DNA of 64,000 nt from Paenibacillus cellulositrophicus (GTDB lineage: Bacteria > Bacillota > Bacilli > Paenibacillales > Paenibacillaceae). Both the position numbers and the translations under genes were made by a program. Below, one piece after another: positions 18,801 through 28,600 of this stretch (its first letter is position 1; every line of letters begins with the position of its first letter). The notes under the pieces are model-generated. The model saw nothing but the letters and a program-made list of their open reading frames with translations, was not told the DNA's origin and made no database searches. Where the stretch lies: contig NZ_CP045295.1 of NCBI RefSeq assembly GCF_009363095.1, positions 1-64,000 on the forward strand, in the 5' to 3' direction.

Positions 18801-21800
18801 TGGCAAAATAGTGGCGAAAGATGTGATGATCATATCCGCGATTACGCCGAACGTTTGCTGAGAGAGCTGCAGCTTCAGATCGAAGATAAAACGCCGGGAC
18901 GCGTGCTTATTCAGCTGATGTTCATGCGGAGAGGAGCGGACTCGCTCTTGCAGGGCTTGGGCGGCATGCTGAAAACCGCCATCCTGGAAAACCCAAAGTT
19001 AACCGGGCAAATGATTGAAGTGGACACGGATGCAACGCCGGATAAGGCGATGGAATATATCAGAGCGAGTATGCAGGATACCGGCCGGTTCCACATCCGA
19101 TACTTACACGGATCCCGTTCTGTAATGGACTGGAAGTCGGTGGAAGCTAAAGCGGAGCCCATGCCGAATCCGCAGCCCTGGAAAAATGGTGGCGTTTATG
19201 TCATTACCGGCGGCTTGGGAGGGCTCGGCTTCCACTTTGCCAAAGAAATCGGCGCGCGCGTAAAGAATGCCACGATCATCCTGTCTGGCCGGTCATCATT
19301 AATCGATCACAACAACATGATGCTGGAAGAACTGCGTTCGCAAGGGACGCTCGTGGAATATGTTCAGTCGGACATAACGGTTAAGGACGAAGCCCATCGG
19401 CTCGTGCAAAAGATTGTCCAGGCACACGGAACGATCAACGGCATCATCCACGCTGCGGGTCTGATTCGGGATAGCTATCTGATCCATAAAACCGTTGGCG
19501 AGCTGCAAGACGTACTGGCTCCGAAGGTGACGGGTCTGATCAATCTGGATGAGTCAAGCCGCCATGTGGACCTCGATTTTTTTGTGATGTTTTCTTCCGT
19601 ATTCGGTCCGATCGGGAATTCGGGCCAAGCCGATTACTGCACGGCCAACGCCTTTATGGATGCTTATGCCGCATATCGGGACGCGCTTGTGAGCTCAGGC
19701 GAACGGAGCGGACATACCTTGTCGGTCAATTGGCCGTTATGGAAGGACGGAGGCATGCAGGTCGCCGAGTCCATTGAACGCAGCATGCTTGCGGAGCTTG
19801 GCATGGCAGCCATGGCAAGCGGAACAGGATTAGAGGCATTTTACCAGGCTTATGCCTCCGGTGCGAACCAAGTCCTGATCGTAGAGGGCAACCCCGGCTT
19901 ATTCTACTCCCGGCTCACGCGCTCCGCCAATCTCACGGATGAGGCAGTTCCGGATCGGAGTCTGATTCAACCGGACAGTGAAATCCGGCCAGCCGGTTAT
20001 TCTTCGCCGCAGCTTTTGCAGGAACATTCGGAGAGCTTGCTGAAGCAGCTCATTTCCGGCGTCTTGAAAACGCCGGCATCCCGGATCGATGCCGAAGCAC
20101 CGATGGAGCAGTACGGGATTGATTCGATCATGACGACCCAATTGACCCGCGAACTGGAAAAGACGTTTGGTTCCTTGTCCAAAACGCTCTTTTTTGAGTA
20201 TCAAAATATCCGTGAGCTGACAGTCTACTTCTTACGGGAGCATCGGGATTCGATGCTGAAAGCCCTTGGAGGAGAGGAGCGGGCTTCGGTATCACAAGTC
20301 CAAGCCAAGGAATCCAAGGTTCCAGTTGACATGGACGATGACGGGCAAGGACTTCTCCTTGCCAACCAGCGCCGTCCAAGGTTTGTTCCGCAGGAGACCG
20401 CCAGAACGGCGGGCGCGGGCAGTGTCTCAGGCCGTTTTGATGTCGCCGTCGTCGGGGTGGCTGGCCGTTATCCCGGAGCGGGCAATGTCAATGAATTTTG
20501 GGAAGTGCTTAAGAAAGGAAGGGACTGCATTACGGAGATCCCGGACGAACGTTGGGATTACCGCATGTATTTTGACGAGGACCGGACGAAACCCGGGAAG
20601 GCTTACAGCAAATGGGGAGGCTTTATCGATGGGGTAGACTTGTTTGATCCGCTCTTTTTTCATATCTCTCCGCGCGAAGCCGAATTGATGGATCCTCAAG
20701 AACGTCTATTCTTACAATGTGTCTATGAAACGATGGAGGATGCCGGATACACCCGGGACGCATTAGCGGATTCGGGAACGGTCGGTGTCTACGTGGGATC
20801 CATGTATCAGGAATACCAACTGTACGGAGCACAGGAGCAGGCGCATGGGCGTCAGATCGCGCTGCCTGGACTGCCGGCGTCGATCGCCAACCGCGTGTCA
20901 TATTTTTGCAACTTCCATGGCCCAAGCCTGACGATAGATACGATGTGCTCATCCTCGCTGACGGCCATTCATCTGGCGTGCCAGAGCCTGCAATCGGGTG
21001 AAAGCGATGTCTGCTTCGCGGGTGGAGTCAATGTTTCCATCCATCCCAATAAGTACTTGTACCTTTCCCAGGGCCAATTCATTTCCAGCAGGGGACGGTG
21101 CGAAAGCTTCGGACAGGGCGGAGAAGGTTACGTTCCGGGCGAAGGAGTCGGCGCCGTTCTGCTGAAACCCTTGGCCAAAGCCGTCGAAGACGGTGATCAA
21201 ATTTATGGGGTCATCAAGGCAACGGCTATCAATCACGGGGGGAAAACGAACGGTTATACCGTCCCGAATCCGAATGCACAAGCAGAGGTTATTGGGAAGG
21301 CGATCCGAAAAGCGGGCATACATCCCCGCGCGGTCAGCTACGTAGAAGCACACGGAACCGGTACGGTGCTGGGCGATCCCATCGAAATAGCCGGGCTCCA
21401 GCAAGTATTTAAGCAGGCGACGGAGGATGCTCAATTCTGTGCCATCGGATCGGCCAAGTCGAATATCGGGCATTGCGAAAGCGCTGCAGGAATCGCCGGG
21501 TTGACCAAGGTTTTGCTTCAACTCAAGCATAAGCAAATTGTGCCTTCGCTGCACTCCTCCGTCCTGAATCCCAATATTGACTTTGAACGATCGGCGTTTT
21601 TCGTTCAACAGGAATTGGCCGAATGGATTAGGCCGCTCCTGAATTTAGACGGGCGCTTGACCGAATACCCCAGAATCGCCGGGATCTCCTCTTTCGGGGC
21701 TGGGGGTTCGAATGCCCATTTGGTTGTCGAGGAGTACATTCCTGCGTTTTACGATATCGAACGGAAATCGGCGCAAAGCGCAGATCCGTTTATGATCGTG

Positions 21801-24800
21801 CTGTCCGCCAGGACGGAAGGGCAGCTGAAAGAACAGGCCCAAAGGCTGCTTCTGGATGCGGAAAGCCGGCATTATGGCGATGAACGGCTGCCGGATTTGG
21901 CTTACACGCTGCAAACCGGACGCGAAGCGATGGAGGAGCGGCTTGGCCTGATCGTGAAAACCGTGGACGAGCTAACGCATAAACTGCGCGTTTTTCTGGA
22001 TGGCGATCACGAGTCTGAGGGGATCTATTGCGGGCAAGTTAAACGGAATAAGGATACGATGCAGATTTTTTTCCGGGACGAAGAACTTCAGGAAGCCATC
22101 TGGAAATGGATGGAGCGCAAAAAGTACGGCAAACTGATGAACCTTTGGGTCAAAGGCCTTCAGGTGGATTGGAACAAGCTGTACACGGAGTTTCGGCCAA
22201 GGAAAATGAGTCTGCCGACGTACCCGTTCGCACGGGAACGTTATTGGGTTCCAGGATGGAAGCCTGCAGGCGAACTTCATCCAATTGCTGCGAATTTCGG
22301 TCAAAACGAGATCCGTCCCGTCGAATCCCAGCGCAAGGCGGGGTTCTGGACCAAGCAATGGACGCCGGCTCCCCGGGAGAATGGTGTCTATAAAGGGAAA
22401 GGAAGAGGCGTGGCCGTCGTAGCGACATCCGAAACGATGTCTTTGGCCCGGCAAGTATCGGGCCGCATCGAGGGGGCGGTGATTTTGGAAGTGGACACCG
22501 GAGAGCTGTCCCATCCGTCAGTTGAGCGGGAGACGTTCGAAGGGGTTATTGATCTGGCGGGCTGTGGTCCATCCCCACTTCGGCCGGTGGACTGGATGGA
22601 GTGGATTCAGCAGCAGATCGAATCCCGCCACCAGGATGGGCTTCGAATGTTATGCGTTACCCGCGGCCTGGAGCCCTTTAAAAATCCAACCGTCAATCTT
22701 GCCGGCGCTGACCGTGCCGCACTTTACCGCATGCTGCAGTATGAGTACAGCCGGCTCGTATCCTGGCATATGGACGGAGAAACCGTCGCTTCCGACGAAG
22801 AGCTGGCTGAACAAATCGCTGCAGAATATAAATCAGGAAGCCTGGATACCGAGGTCTGCTACCGGAACGGAATCAGGTATCGGGCCTATCTCGGGGAATC
22901 CCTCGGCAGGAAGCGGGAAGAATCCGGCTCCGGTCGTGGTTCTTTTGCGTTCCGTAAAGAACATGTGCTGTGGATTACCGGAGGTACCCGAGGGCTTGGT
23001 TACGTATGCGCCCGCCACTTTGTGCAGAAATACGGCGTAAGGAAGCTGGTGCTGACCGGTAGGGAAACGCTCCCTCCCCGGGAGGAGTGGCACCGGTATC
23101 TCGCCCAAGATACGAGCATCGGGCATAAAATCCGCGATTTGCTTGACCTTGAGTCACTGCAAGCGGAGGTGCATGTCCTGTCGGTGTCCTTAACCGATGA
23201 AGCCGCATTGCAACACGCCGTGGAAGACATGAAGCTCCGGATCGGTCCCATTGGTGGCGTGGTCCATTGCGCCGGGGTTGTCGACGTTCACAACCCAGCG
23301 TTTATCCGGAAATCGATTCAAGGAATTGAGACGGTATTATCGCCTAAAATGGATGGTCTTCAATCCTTATATAACGTGATGAAAGGAGAGGAGCTTAGCT
23401 TTTTCGTCCTGTATTCATCGGTTTCCGCGGCGATCCCATCGCTGGCGGCTGGACAAAGCGATTACGCAGCGGCCAACGCTTATATGGATTACTTTGCCGA
23501 ATCCAAGCGGCACGAATGCCCGTTGGTCAGCATTCAATGGCCAAGTTGGAAGGAGACCGGCATGGGTGAGGTCAGAAACAAGGCTTACGATGAGTCCGGA
23601 CTGTGGAGCCTGACCAATGAAGAAGGAATGCAGATGCTCGATTCGATATTGACCACAGATTTCGGAGCGGTAGTGCTTCCAGCATCGGTGCGTCCGTCCG
23701 CATGGAAACCTGATGCGCTGCTTCGGCTTTCTTCCCGGATGGAGCGGAAAGCGGAGGGCCACAATCCAGGCATGATGCGCAGCGGAGATCCGATCACGTC
23801 CGCGCGTGCAGGGGACCTGGATAACCCGCATCTGATGATAGCGTCTTGGTTGAAGGAACTTCTTGCGGAAGAGCTCAAGATCGATTCCGCCAAGCTGGAC
23901 ACGGAAACTTCGTTCCAGGATTACGGAGTAGATTCCGTCATGCTGGCCCAGCTTCTGCGGAGATTGAACGATCTGTTGAACGCAAACCTGGAGCCGACGC
24001 TGCTGTTTGAGCATCCGCACATCGAAGCTCTTGCTGCCTGGCTCGTCAAGCATCATCCGGACCAAGCCATGATAGCCGCCAGTCATTCGTTGACTGCGGA
24101 TGCAGAGCCCTTGGGGATGCTTCCTGAAGGGGATCACGGTGTATTGACAGCATCTGTCCCGGCCAAGCAGGGATATGCAGATCTCGGGGAGGATACGTGT
24201 GCTTCGGGCTGGGATGATTATCCGGTTGAAACAAGCTCTCATCGAGCGGAGCCTGCTGCCTCGTCAGATATCGCCGTGGTCGGCATGTCATGCCGATTTC
24301 CCGGGGGCGAGTCGCTGGAAGAGTATTGGGACCTGCTGAACGATGGAAGATCAGCCATCCGCCGGATGCCAAGCGAACGATGGGGCTATTCAAGCGGATA
24401 CGATGCAGGATGGCTGAACGATATTGAAGGTTTTGACGCTTCGTATTTTCTGATCCCGGAAGCCGATGCCAGAGCCATGGATCCTCAGGCACGGATGCTT
24501 CTCGAGGAGAGCGTCAAGCTGATTTGCCATGCGGGATATACTCTGCAGGAAGTGAAGGGAAAACGGTACGGGGTTTATCTCGGGGCCAGAACACAGCATT
24601 CCCCCGAGGCGTCAGCGCTGATGCAAGCCCGCAACCCAATCGTTGCCGTCGGGCAAAATTATTTGGCGGCGAACATTTCGCAATTCCTTGATTTCAGGGG
24701 ACCGAGTCTGGTGGTGGATACCGCCTGTTCGTCTTCCCTCGTCGGTTTGCACATGGCCGTTCAGGCGCTTAAAAGCGGGGACATTCAAGGCGCGGTAGTT

Positions 24801-25637
24801 GGAGGCATTCATCTGTTAACGAGCGATCAAGCCCATCGAATTTTTGATCAGCGCGGCATTTTGAATGCATCCGGTCAGTTCCATCTGTTTGACGGGCGAT
24901 CCGCCGGCATCATTCCAGGGGAAGGGGCAGGCATGGTGCTGCTGAAAACGGTAGAGCAGGCTCTCGCGGACGGCGACCGGATCTATGCGGTTATCCAAGG
25001 CATCGCCGTCAACAATGACGGACGGACCGCCGGACCGGCGGCTCCCAATCTCCAGGCCCAGCGGGAAGTTCTTCGGGAAGCCTTGGCCAAAAGCGGCAAA
25101 AAAGCGGAAGACATCACTTACATTGAAGTCAACGGGTCAGGTACCGAAGTGACCGATCTGCTCGAGCTGAAGACGATTCAATCGATTTACAGGAACGACT
25201 CCGAGGTGCCGCTGGCGCTGGGATCGATCAAGCCCAATATCGGCCACCCGCTGTGCGCGGAAGGCATTGCCGGCCTGATCAAAGTAGTCCTCATGCTTCA
25301 TCACGGGCGCATCGTTCCGTTCCTGTCCGGTCAACAACCGATAGCCCATTTCGACCTGCAGGCATCCCCGTTTTATTTCGAGAGGGAAGCCACCGCTTGG
25401 GAGCGGAAATCGAGGTTGGCGGCCCTGAACTGCTTCGCCGACGGAGGAACGAATGTCCATGTCATTTTGGAAGATGCCGCAGTTTGGTCCGGGGCTCGTA
25501 AGGAGCGCGATCCGCTCCCGGTTCCGGAATGGGAAAGACGGCCAAAAAAACAAGATGCAGAGCGGGAGCTGACAAGTTCCGACGAGGATCCGCCATCCGC
25601 CGAACCGCAGCTTATCTTTTGGGAAAGATTCGACTAG
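15804..25637 (+). CDS. Trans-AT polyketide synthase PKS1: KS1-DH-KR-ACP / KS2-KR-ACP / KS3(KS0)
   Basis: About 3277 residues from ATG 15804 (GAGGTG nine bases upstream; an in-frame GTG at 15792 is less likely). KS1 spans residues 1-440: Cys172 in DTACSSS, HGTGT near 307, NIGH near 352. DH1 (about 635-900) has HQVNGERIFP near 666 and DSALQ near 840. KR1 (about 1125-1320) has GGLGGLG and Tyr1277. ACP1 has Ser1441 in GIDS. KS2 (1545-1990) has Cys1715 in TMCSSS and an intact HGTGT. KR2 has GGTRGLG near 2390 and Tyr2554; it lacks the Asp diagnostic of B-type KRs. ACP2 has Ser2711. KS3 (2820-3240) keeps Cys2975 and NIGH but has NGSGT in place of HGTGT (Asn3110), the mark of a non-elongating KS. No loading module precedes KS1 and there is no AT. 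The chain passes to the DH at the start of PKS2. Confidence 0.95.
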   Translation: MDKDIAIIGMACRFPGAHNYDEFWDNLKEGRSSIQEIPKERWDWRDYWGDPQSGKNKSNSKWGGFIRDADAFDAAFFGLSAREVEVTDPQQRIMLELSWACLEDAGVRPSEISGEKIGVYMGVFNFDYKGLQESSNQTIETYHSIGTASAVIANRISHYFNLKGPSFPIDTACSSSFNAIHAAAQSLQLGECQMALAGGVSLILTPSRHISFSKAGMLSPTGSCKTFDDSADGYVRSEGAGVVLLKPLNQAVADGDPIYGVLKGSAVNHSGKTHTLTYPNPDAQAEVIVEAHRKAGIPVDSISYIEAHGTGTPKGDPMEFRGLVQAFEKLRLDQDPALETPGNYCGLGSVKANIGHLESAAGIAGVIKVLMSMKHKQLPGLHNFKKLNHRISLEATPFYIVDGLRPWEALTSDTGEAYPRRAGISSFGFGGTNSHVVLEEAPPKKRTVSRKLPYCMVCLSGKTEEALGRRLRDLLQWLERQDERYTLTDISATLLLRREHFGIRGAFVVRDIRELRKKITQVLAGNDVEGWLTAKVPPSRPEESLAFESQGNALVKDLRALKRSDAEEYERKLQEIADLYVHGYEADWKSIFPASGWKHAHLPTYPFARERYWLPEVKDAAAGGMAVGEGVQAQAIHPLLHANTSDLREQRYSAAFTGQEFFLADHQVNGERIFPGVAYLEMARAAVICASGRERNREAAVSLRNLVWSVPVKAGADPVRIHIGLHPEGHDQVAFEIYSENEADADELTIHSQGTAYFVQTDPGPAAPVREIAEQAQLSRFTAERCYAYLRSIGLDYGPALRGIAAVYPGKEDTELFAKLSIPQSLRERNSPWVLHPAMMDSALQGGVLLLNGFFQSQEEEPQTPGQMWLPFALDELLILQPCQDEMWARIRYSKDHHPLRQVHKVDLDWMDGEGNVCVSINGLSWRHSAGQQAARSNDTNGTFPNSGLLLMEPYWKEESPALQFGTSSYREHLIVLCGCPVDWAGRFAEGMDTARILDWQNSGERCDDHIRDYAERLLRELQLQIEDKTPGRVLIQLMFMRRGADSLLQGLGGMLKTAILENPKLTGQMIEVDTDATPDKAMEYIRASMQDTGRFHIRYLHGSRSVMDWKSVEAKAEPMPNPQPWKNGGVYVITGGLGGLGFHFAKEIGARVKNATIILSGRSSLIDHNNMMLEELRSQGTLVEYVQSDITVKDEAHRLVQKIVQAHGTINGIIHAAGLIRDSYLIHKTVGELQDVLAPKVTGLINLDESSRHVDLDFFVMFSSVFGPIGNSGQADYCTANAFMDAYAAYRDALVSSGERSGHTLSVNWPLWKDGGMQVAESIERSMLAELGMAAMASGTGLEAFYQAYASGANQVLIVEGNPGLFYSRLTRSANLTDEAVPDRSLIQPDSEIRPAGYSSPQLLQEHSESLLKQLISGVLKTPASRIDAEAPMEQYGIDSIMTTQLTRELEKTFGSLSKTLFFEYQNIRELTVYFLREHRDSMLKALGGEERASVSQVQAKESKVPVDMDDDGQGLLLANQRRPRFVPQETARTAGAGSVSGRFDVAVVGVAGRYPGAGNVNEFWEVLKKGRDCITEIPDERWDYRMYFDEDRTKPGKAYSKWGGFIDGVDLFDPLFFHISPREAELMDPQERLFLQCVYETMEDAGYTRDALADSGTVGVYVGSMYQEYQLYGAQEQAHGRQIALPGLPASIANRVSYFCNFHGPSLTIDTMCSSSLTAIHLACQSLQSGESDVCFAGGVNVSIHPNKYLYLSQGQFISSRGRCESFGQGGEGYVPGEGVGAVLLKPLAKAVEDGDQIYGVIKATAINHGGKTNGYTVPNPNAQAEVIGKAIRKAGIHPRAVSYVEAHGTGTVLGDPIEIAGLQQVFKQATEDAQFCAIGSAKSNIGHCESAAGIAGLTKVLLQLKHKQIVPSLHSSVLNPNIDFERSAFFVQQELAEWIRPLLNLDGRLTEYPRIAGISSFGAGGSNAHLVVEEYIPAFYDIERKSAQSADPFMIVLSARTEGQLKEQAQRLLLDAESRHYGDERLPDLAYTLQTGREAMEERLGLIVKTVDELTHKLRVFLDGDHESEGIYCGQVKRNKDTMQIFFRDEELQEAIWKWMERKKYGKLMNLWVKGLQVDWNKLYTEFRPRKMSLPTYPFARERYWVPGWKPAGELHPIAANFGQNEIRPVESQRKAGFWTKQWTPAPRENGVYKGKGRGVAVVATSETMSLARQVSGRIEGAVILEVDTGELSHPSVERETFEGVIDLAGCGPSPLRPVDWMEWIQQQIESRHQDGLRMLCVTRGLEPFKNPTVNLAGADRAALYRMLQYEYSRLVSWHMDGETVASDEELAEQIAAEYKSGSLDTEVCYRNGIRYRAYLGESLGRKREESGSGRGSFAFRKEHVLWITGGTRGLGYVCARHFVQKYGVRKLVLTGRETLPPREEWHRYLAQDTSIGHKIRDLLDLESLQAEVHVLSVSLTDEAALQHAVEDMKLRIGPIGGVVHCAGVVDVHNPAFIRKSIQGIETVLSPKMDGLQSLYNVMKGEELSFFVLYSSVSAAIPSLAAGQSDYAAANAYMDYFAESKRHECPLVSIQWPSWKETGMGEVRNKAYDESGLWSLTNEEGMQMLDSILTTDFGAVVLPASVRPSAWKPDALLRLSSRMERKAEGHNPGMMRSGDPITSARAGDLDNPHLMIASWLKELLAEELKIDSAKLDTETSFQDYGVDSVMLAQLLRRLNDLLNANLEPTLLFEHPHIEALAAWLVKHHPDQAMIAASHSLTADAEPLGMLPEGDHGVLTASVPAKQGYADLGEDTCASGWDDYPVETSSHRAEPAASSDIAVVGMSCRFPGGESLEEYWDLLNDGRSAIRRMPSERWGYSSGYDAGWLNDIEGFDASYFLIPEADARAMDPQARMLLEESVKLICHAGYTLQEVKGKRYGVYLGARTQHSPEASALMQARNPIVAVGQNYLAANISQFLDFRGPSLVVDTACSSSLVGLHMAVQALKSGDIQGAVVGGIHLLTSDQAHRIFDQRGILNASGQFHLFDGRSAGIIPGEGAGMVLLKTVEQALADGDRIYAVIQGIAVNNDGRTAGPAAPNLQAQREVLREALAKSGKKAEDITYIEVNGSGTEVTDLLELKTIQSIYRNDSEVPLALGSIKPNIGHPLCAEGIAGLIKVVLMLHHGRIVPFLSGQQPIAHFDLQASPFYFEREATAWERKSRLAALNCFADGGTNVHVILEDAAVWSGARKERDPLPVPEWERRPKKQDAERELTSSDEDPPSAEPQLIFWERFD
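24268..25520 (+). other. Non-elongating ketosynthase KS3 (KS0) at the PKS1 C-terminus
   Basis: TACSSS and NIGH are intact, but the first catalytic histidine is replaced: the usual EAHGTGT reads EVNGSGT. Such KS domains accept and pass chains without condensation. It forms a split dehydrating bimodule with KS2-KR-ACP2 upstream and DH-ACP3 of PKS2 downstream. Confidence 0.88.
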
Positions 25638-25648
25638 GGGGGAGCCAA

Positions 25649-28600
25649 GTGATATACGAATATTTTAACCTGTCTGCCCGCAACCCGATCATCGCGGGCC
25701 ATCAAGCATTCGGGCAGCCCTTATTGCCGGGTTTGGCATATATTGACCTAATCTATCAGGCGTTTAACAAGCACGGCTTCTCCTTTCGGCAACTGGAGTT
25801 GCGCAACCTGGCCATCCACAGGCCACTGCTGATCAGCGGTTCCGAAGGTGTAAGGCTGGAATTGGCTGCCGATCGCCAGATGACCGGCATATGGAGGATT
25901 CGGCTCCAAGGGCACCAAGGGCATTCTTCCGGGGACGATCGGTCGTTCGGCGAAAGCCAATTATATGCTGAAGCCGAAATGCACCTGACGGAGGCGTCCT
26001 CTTTTATCATTGATCATTTGGATTTTAAACCGGGTCGTCACGCCGCGCCTGCTGTAGTACCGCTGGAGCGAATGTACAGCGAGTACCGCGAGCAGCAGTT
26101 GGTCCACACCGGATGGATCAAAGCGGAGGGAATGCTTTACGAGCGGCCGGACTCCGTGATCTTGGACGTTCGCGTCGCACACGATGCCAAGCCGAGCGCG
26201 CAACAGTTTTTGTTTCATCCTGCGCTCATCGACGGCAGCGGGGTAGGGGCAACGAGATTTCTGGCACCCCCGGTTTCCAATGAGCCGCGTTTGTATCTGC
26301 CTTTGTATTATGAATCTTTTCGCGCCGTGGAGCCTCTGCAGCTGCAATGTCACACCCTTGTCCGGAAAGACTCGGTCGTCCGGCGGAACGAGCTGATCTC
26401 CTGGACGATGGAGTTTTTCAATTCCCAGGGAAGCAAGGTGGCGGAGCTGCGGAATTTTACGGTCAAGCGGGTTCGCGAAGCCGGCCGGATCAGTGTTGAT
26501 TCAAGACTGGATTGGAACGGAATCGGGACTATTGGAGAAGCCGAATCCGGAACGGACTACCCCTTGGCTTCGCGTGAGAGCGGCGGAACGCTAGAGTCGA
26601 TCGAACAGTTTCTGGTCGATATCTTGGCAGACAAGCTCGGTATTGCCCGAGGTCAGATCGATCGGCGTGCCGGGTACTACGAGCTTGGTCTGGACTCTTC
26701 AGGATTACTGGGGATGGTGAAGACCATGGAGTCCAGAATCGGTACAACTTTGTCGCCGACGTTGTTATTCGAATACACAACGATCCAGGAACTTGCCTCC
26801 TATTTGGACAAACATTACCATGACAGATTCATGCCGCCGGCACCGTCTGACGAGCAGGAACGGCAGTATGATAGGAAGCCATCTGGCAAGGGAAGGATAC
26901 AGCTTCCTTCGTCTGGCGCATCAAAGGGCTCGGGATCGGAGGGTGACATTGCCATCATCGGCATGGCCGGCCGGTATCCGATGGCAGGAAACATTCATGA
27001 GTTCTGGATGAACCTGCTGGACGGAAAAAACTGCGTGACGGATATCCCACCTTCGCGTTGGGACCGGGTGAGCATGGGGCATATCAAATCCCCATCGGGA
27101 AAAGACATTTCCAAATGGGGCGGGTTCATCGACGACCCGGATGCGTTTGATCCGAAGTTTTTTCGGATTTCCCCCAGGGAAGCGGAGACGATGGATCCCC
27201 AGGAACGCCTGTTTCTTGAGGTCTGCTGGGAGACGATGGAAGATGCCGGCTATACGCCCGATACAATCGTACCGCCGCACGGTAATTCCCGGCGCAGAGT
27301 CGGTGTATTCGCCGGTGTCATGCATAAGGATTATTCGCTCATCGGGGCGGAAGCGATGTCGCGTGGGGCGATTTTCCCGCTGTCGCTGCAGACCGGTCCG
27401 ATTGCAAACCGCGTTTCGTACTATTGCGATTTTCATGGACCGAGCATGACGGTCGATACGCTGTGCTCATCTTCCTTAACCGCCGTCCATTTGGCCGTGG
27501 AAAGCCTACGGCGTGGAGAAAGCGAGGTTGCGCTGGCCGGAGGGATCAATTTGTCGCTCCATCCAGCCAAGTACGTGACCTACGGACTGTGGGGAATGCA
27601 TTCCAGCGATGGCCGGTGCAGGACGTTCGGCAAGGACGGGGACGGTTATGTCTCATCCGAAGGGGCGGCCGCAGTGCTGCTGAAGCCGTTAGGCAAGGCC
27701 ATTGAAGACCGTGACCGCATTTATGCCGTTATCAAAGCCAGTTCGGTAAATCATGTCGGAGCGGTAAGCGGGTTCACGGTTCCCGGGCCGGTCGCACAGG
27801 CGGAAGTTATTGCCGACTGCTTGTCGCAGGCCGGAATCGATCCACGGACGATCGGGTACGTTGAAGCCCACGGCACGGGTACGTCGCTTGGGGATCCGAT
27901 TGAGATGGAAGGCTTGATCCGCGCTTTCGGCGGCGATTCCCAGGATCGCCAATACTGCGCGATCGGGTCGGTCAAGTCCAACATCGGGCATGCGGAATCT
28001 GCGGCAGGTGTCATCGGTTTACAGAAAGCCGCCCTGCAAATCTATCACAAAACGCTCGTTCCTTCCCTGCATGCGGAGGAGCTGAATCCTTATATTGATT
28101 TCGACCGCTCTCCGTTTTATGTCCAGAACAAGACGGAGGCGTGGATGCATCCTGTGGTGGAGCAAAACGGGTTACAGGTAACTTTGCCTAGGCGCGCCGG
28201 CCTAAGCTCTTTTGGGGCAACAGGCTCCAACGCCCACCTTTTACTGGAGGAATATATAGAGCCACCCAGGAGCATTGCCAAGCAGGACAGAAACGAAAGC
28301 CAGCAGGAAACGAGAGCGGCCGTGCCGTTATCCGCCAAGAATCCAGAACGGCTCACGGCATATGCCGAGCGTCTTCTGGATTATCTGCTTCAGGTCAAAA
28401 AAGCCGGGAAGCTCGAAGAACGGAATACCGCTCTGCAACCGCTTGAAAATCGCGTCAAGTTACGGCTGGAAGCGGCATTGTGCGGGTATCTGGCCCGCAT
28501 CCTGTTTGTTCGTGATGATTTAATCGAAACCGGGGTTCCGTGGGGGGACTACGGCGTTGAGCCGGTTCACTTCGGGCTGCTGAAAGAAACGCTCCGCAAT

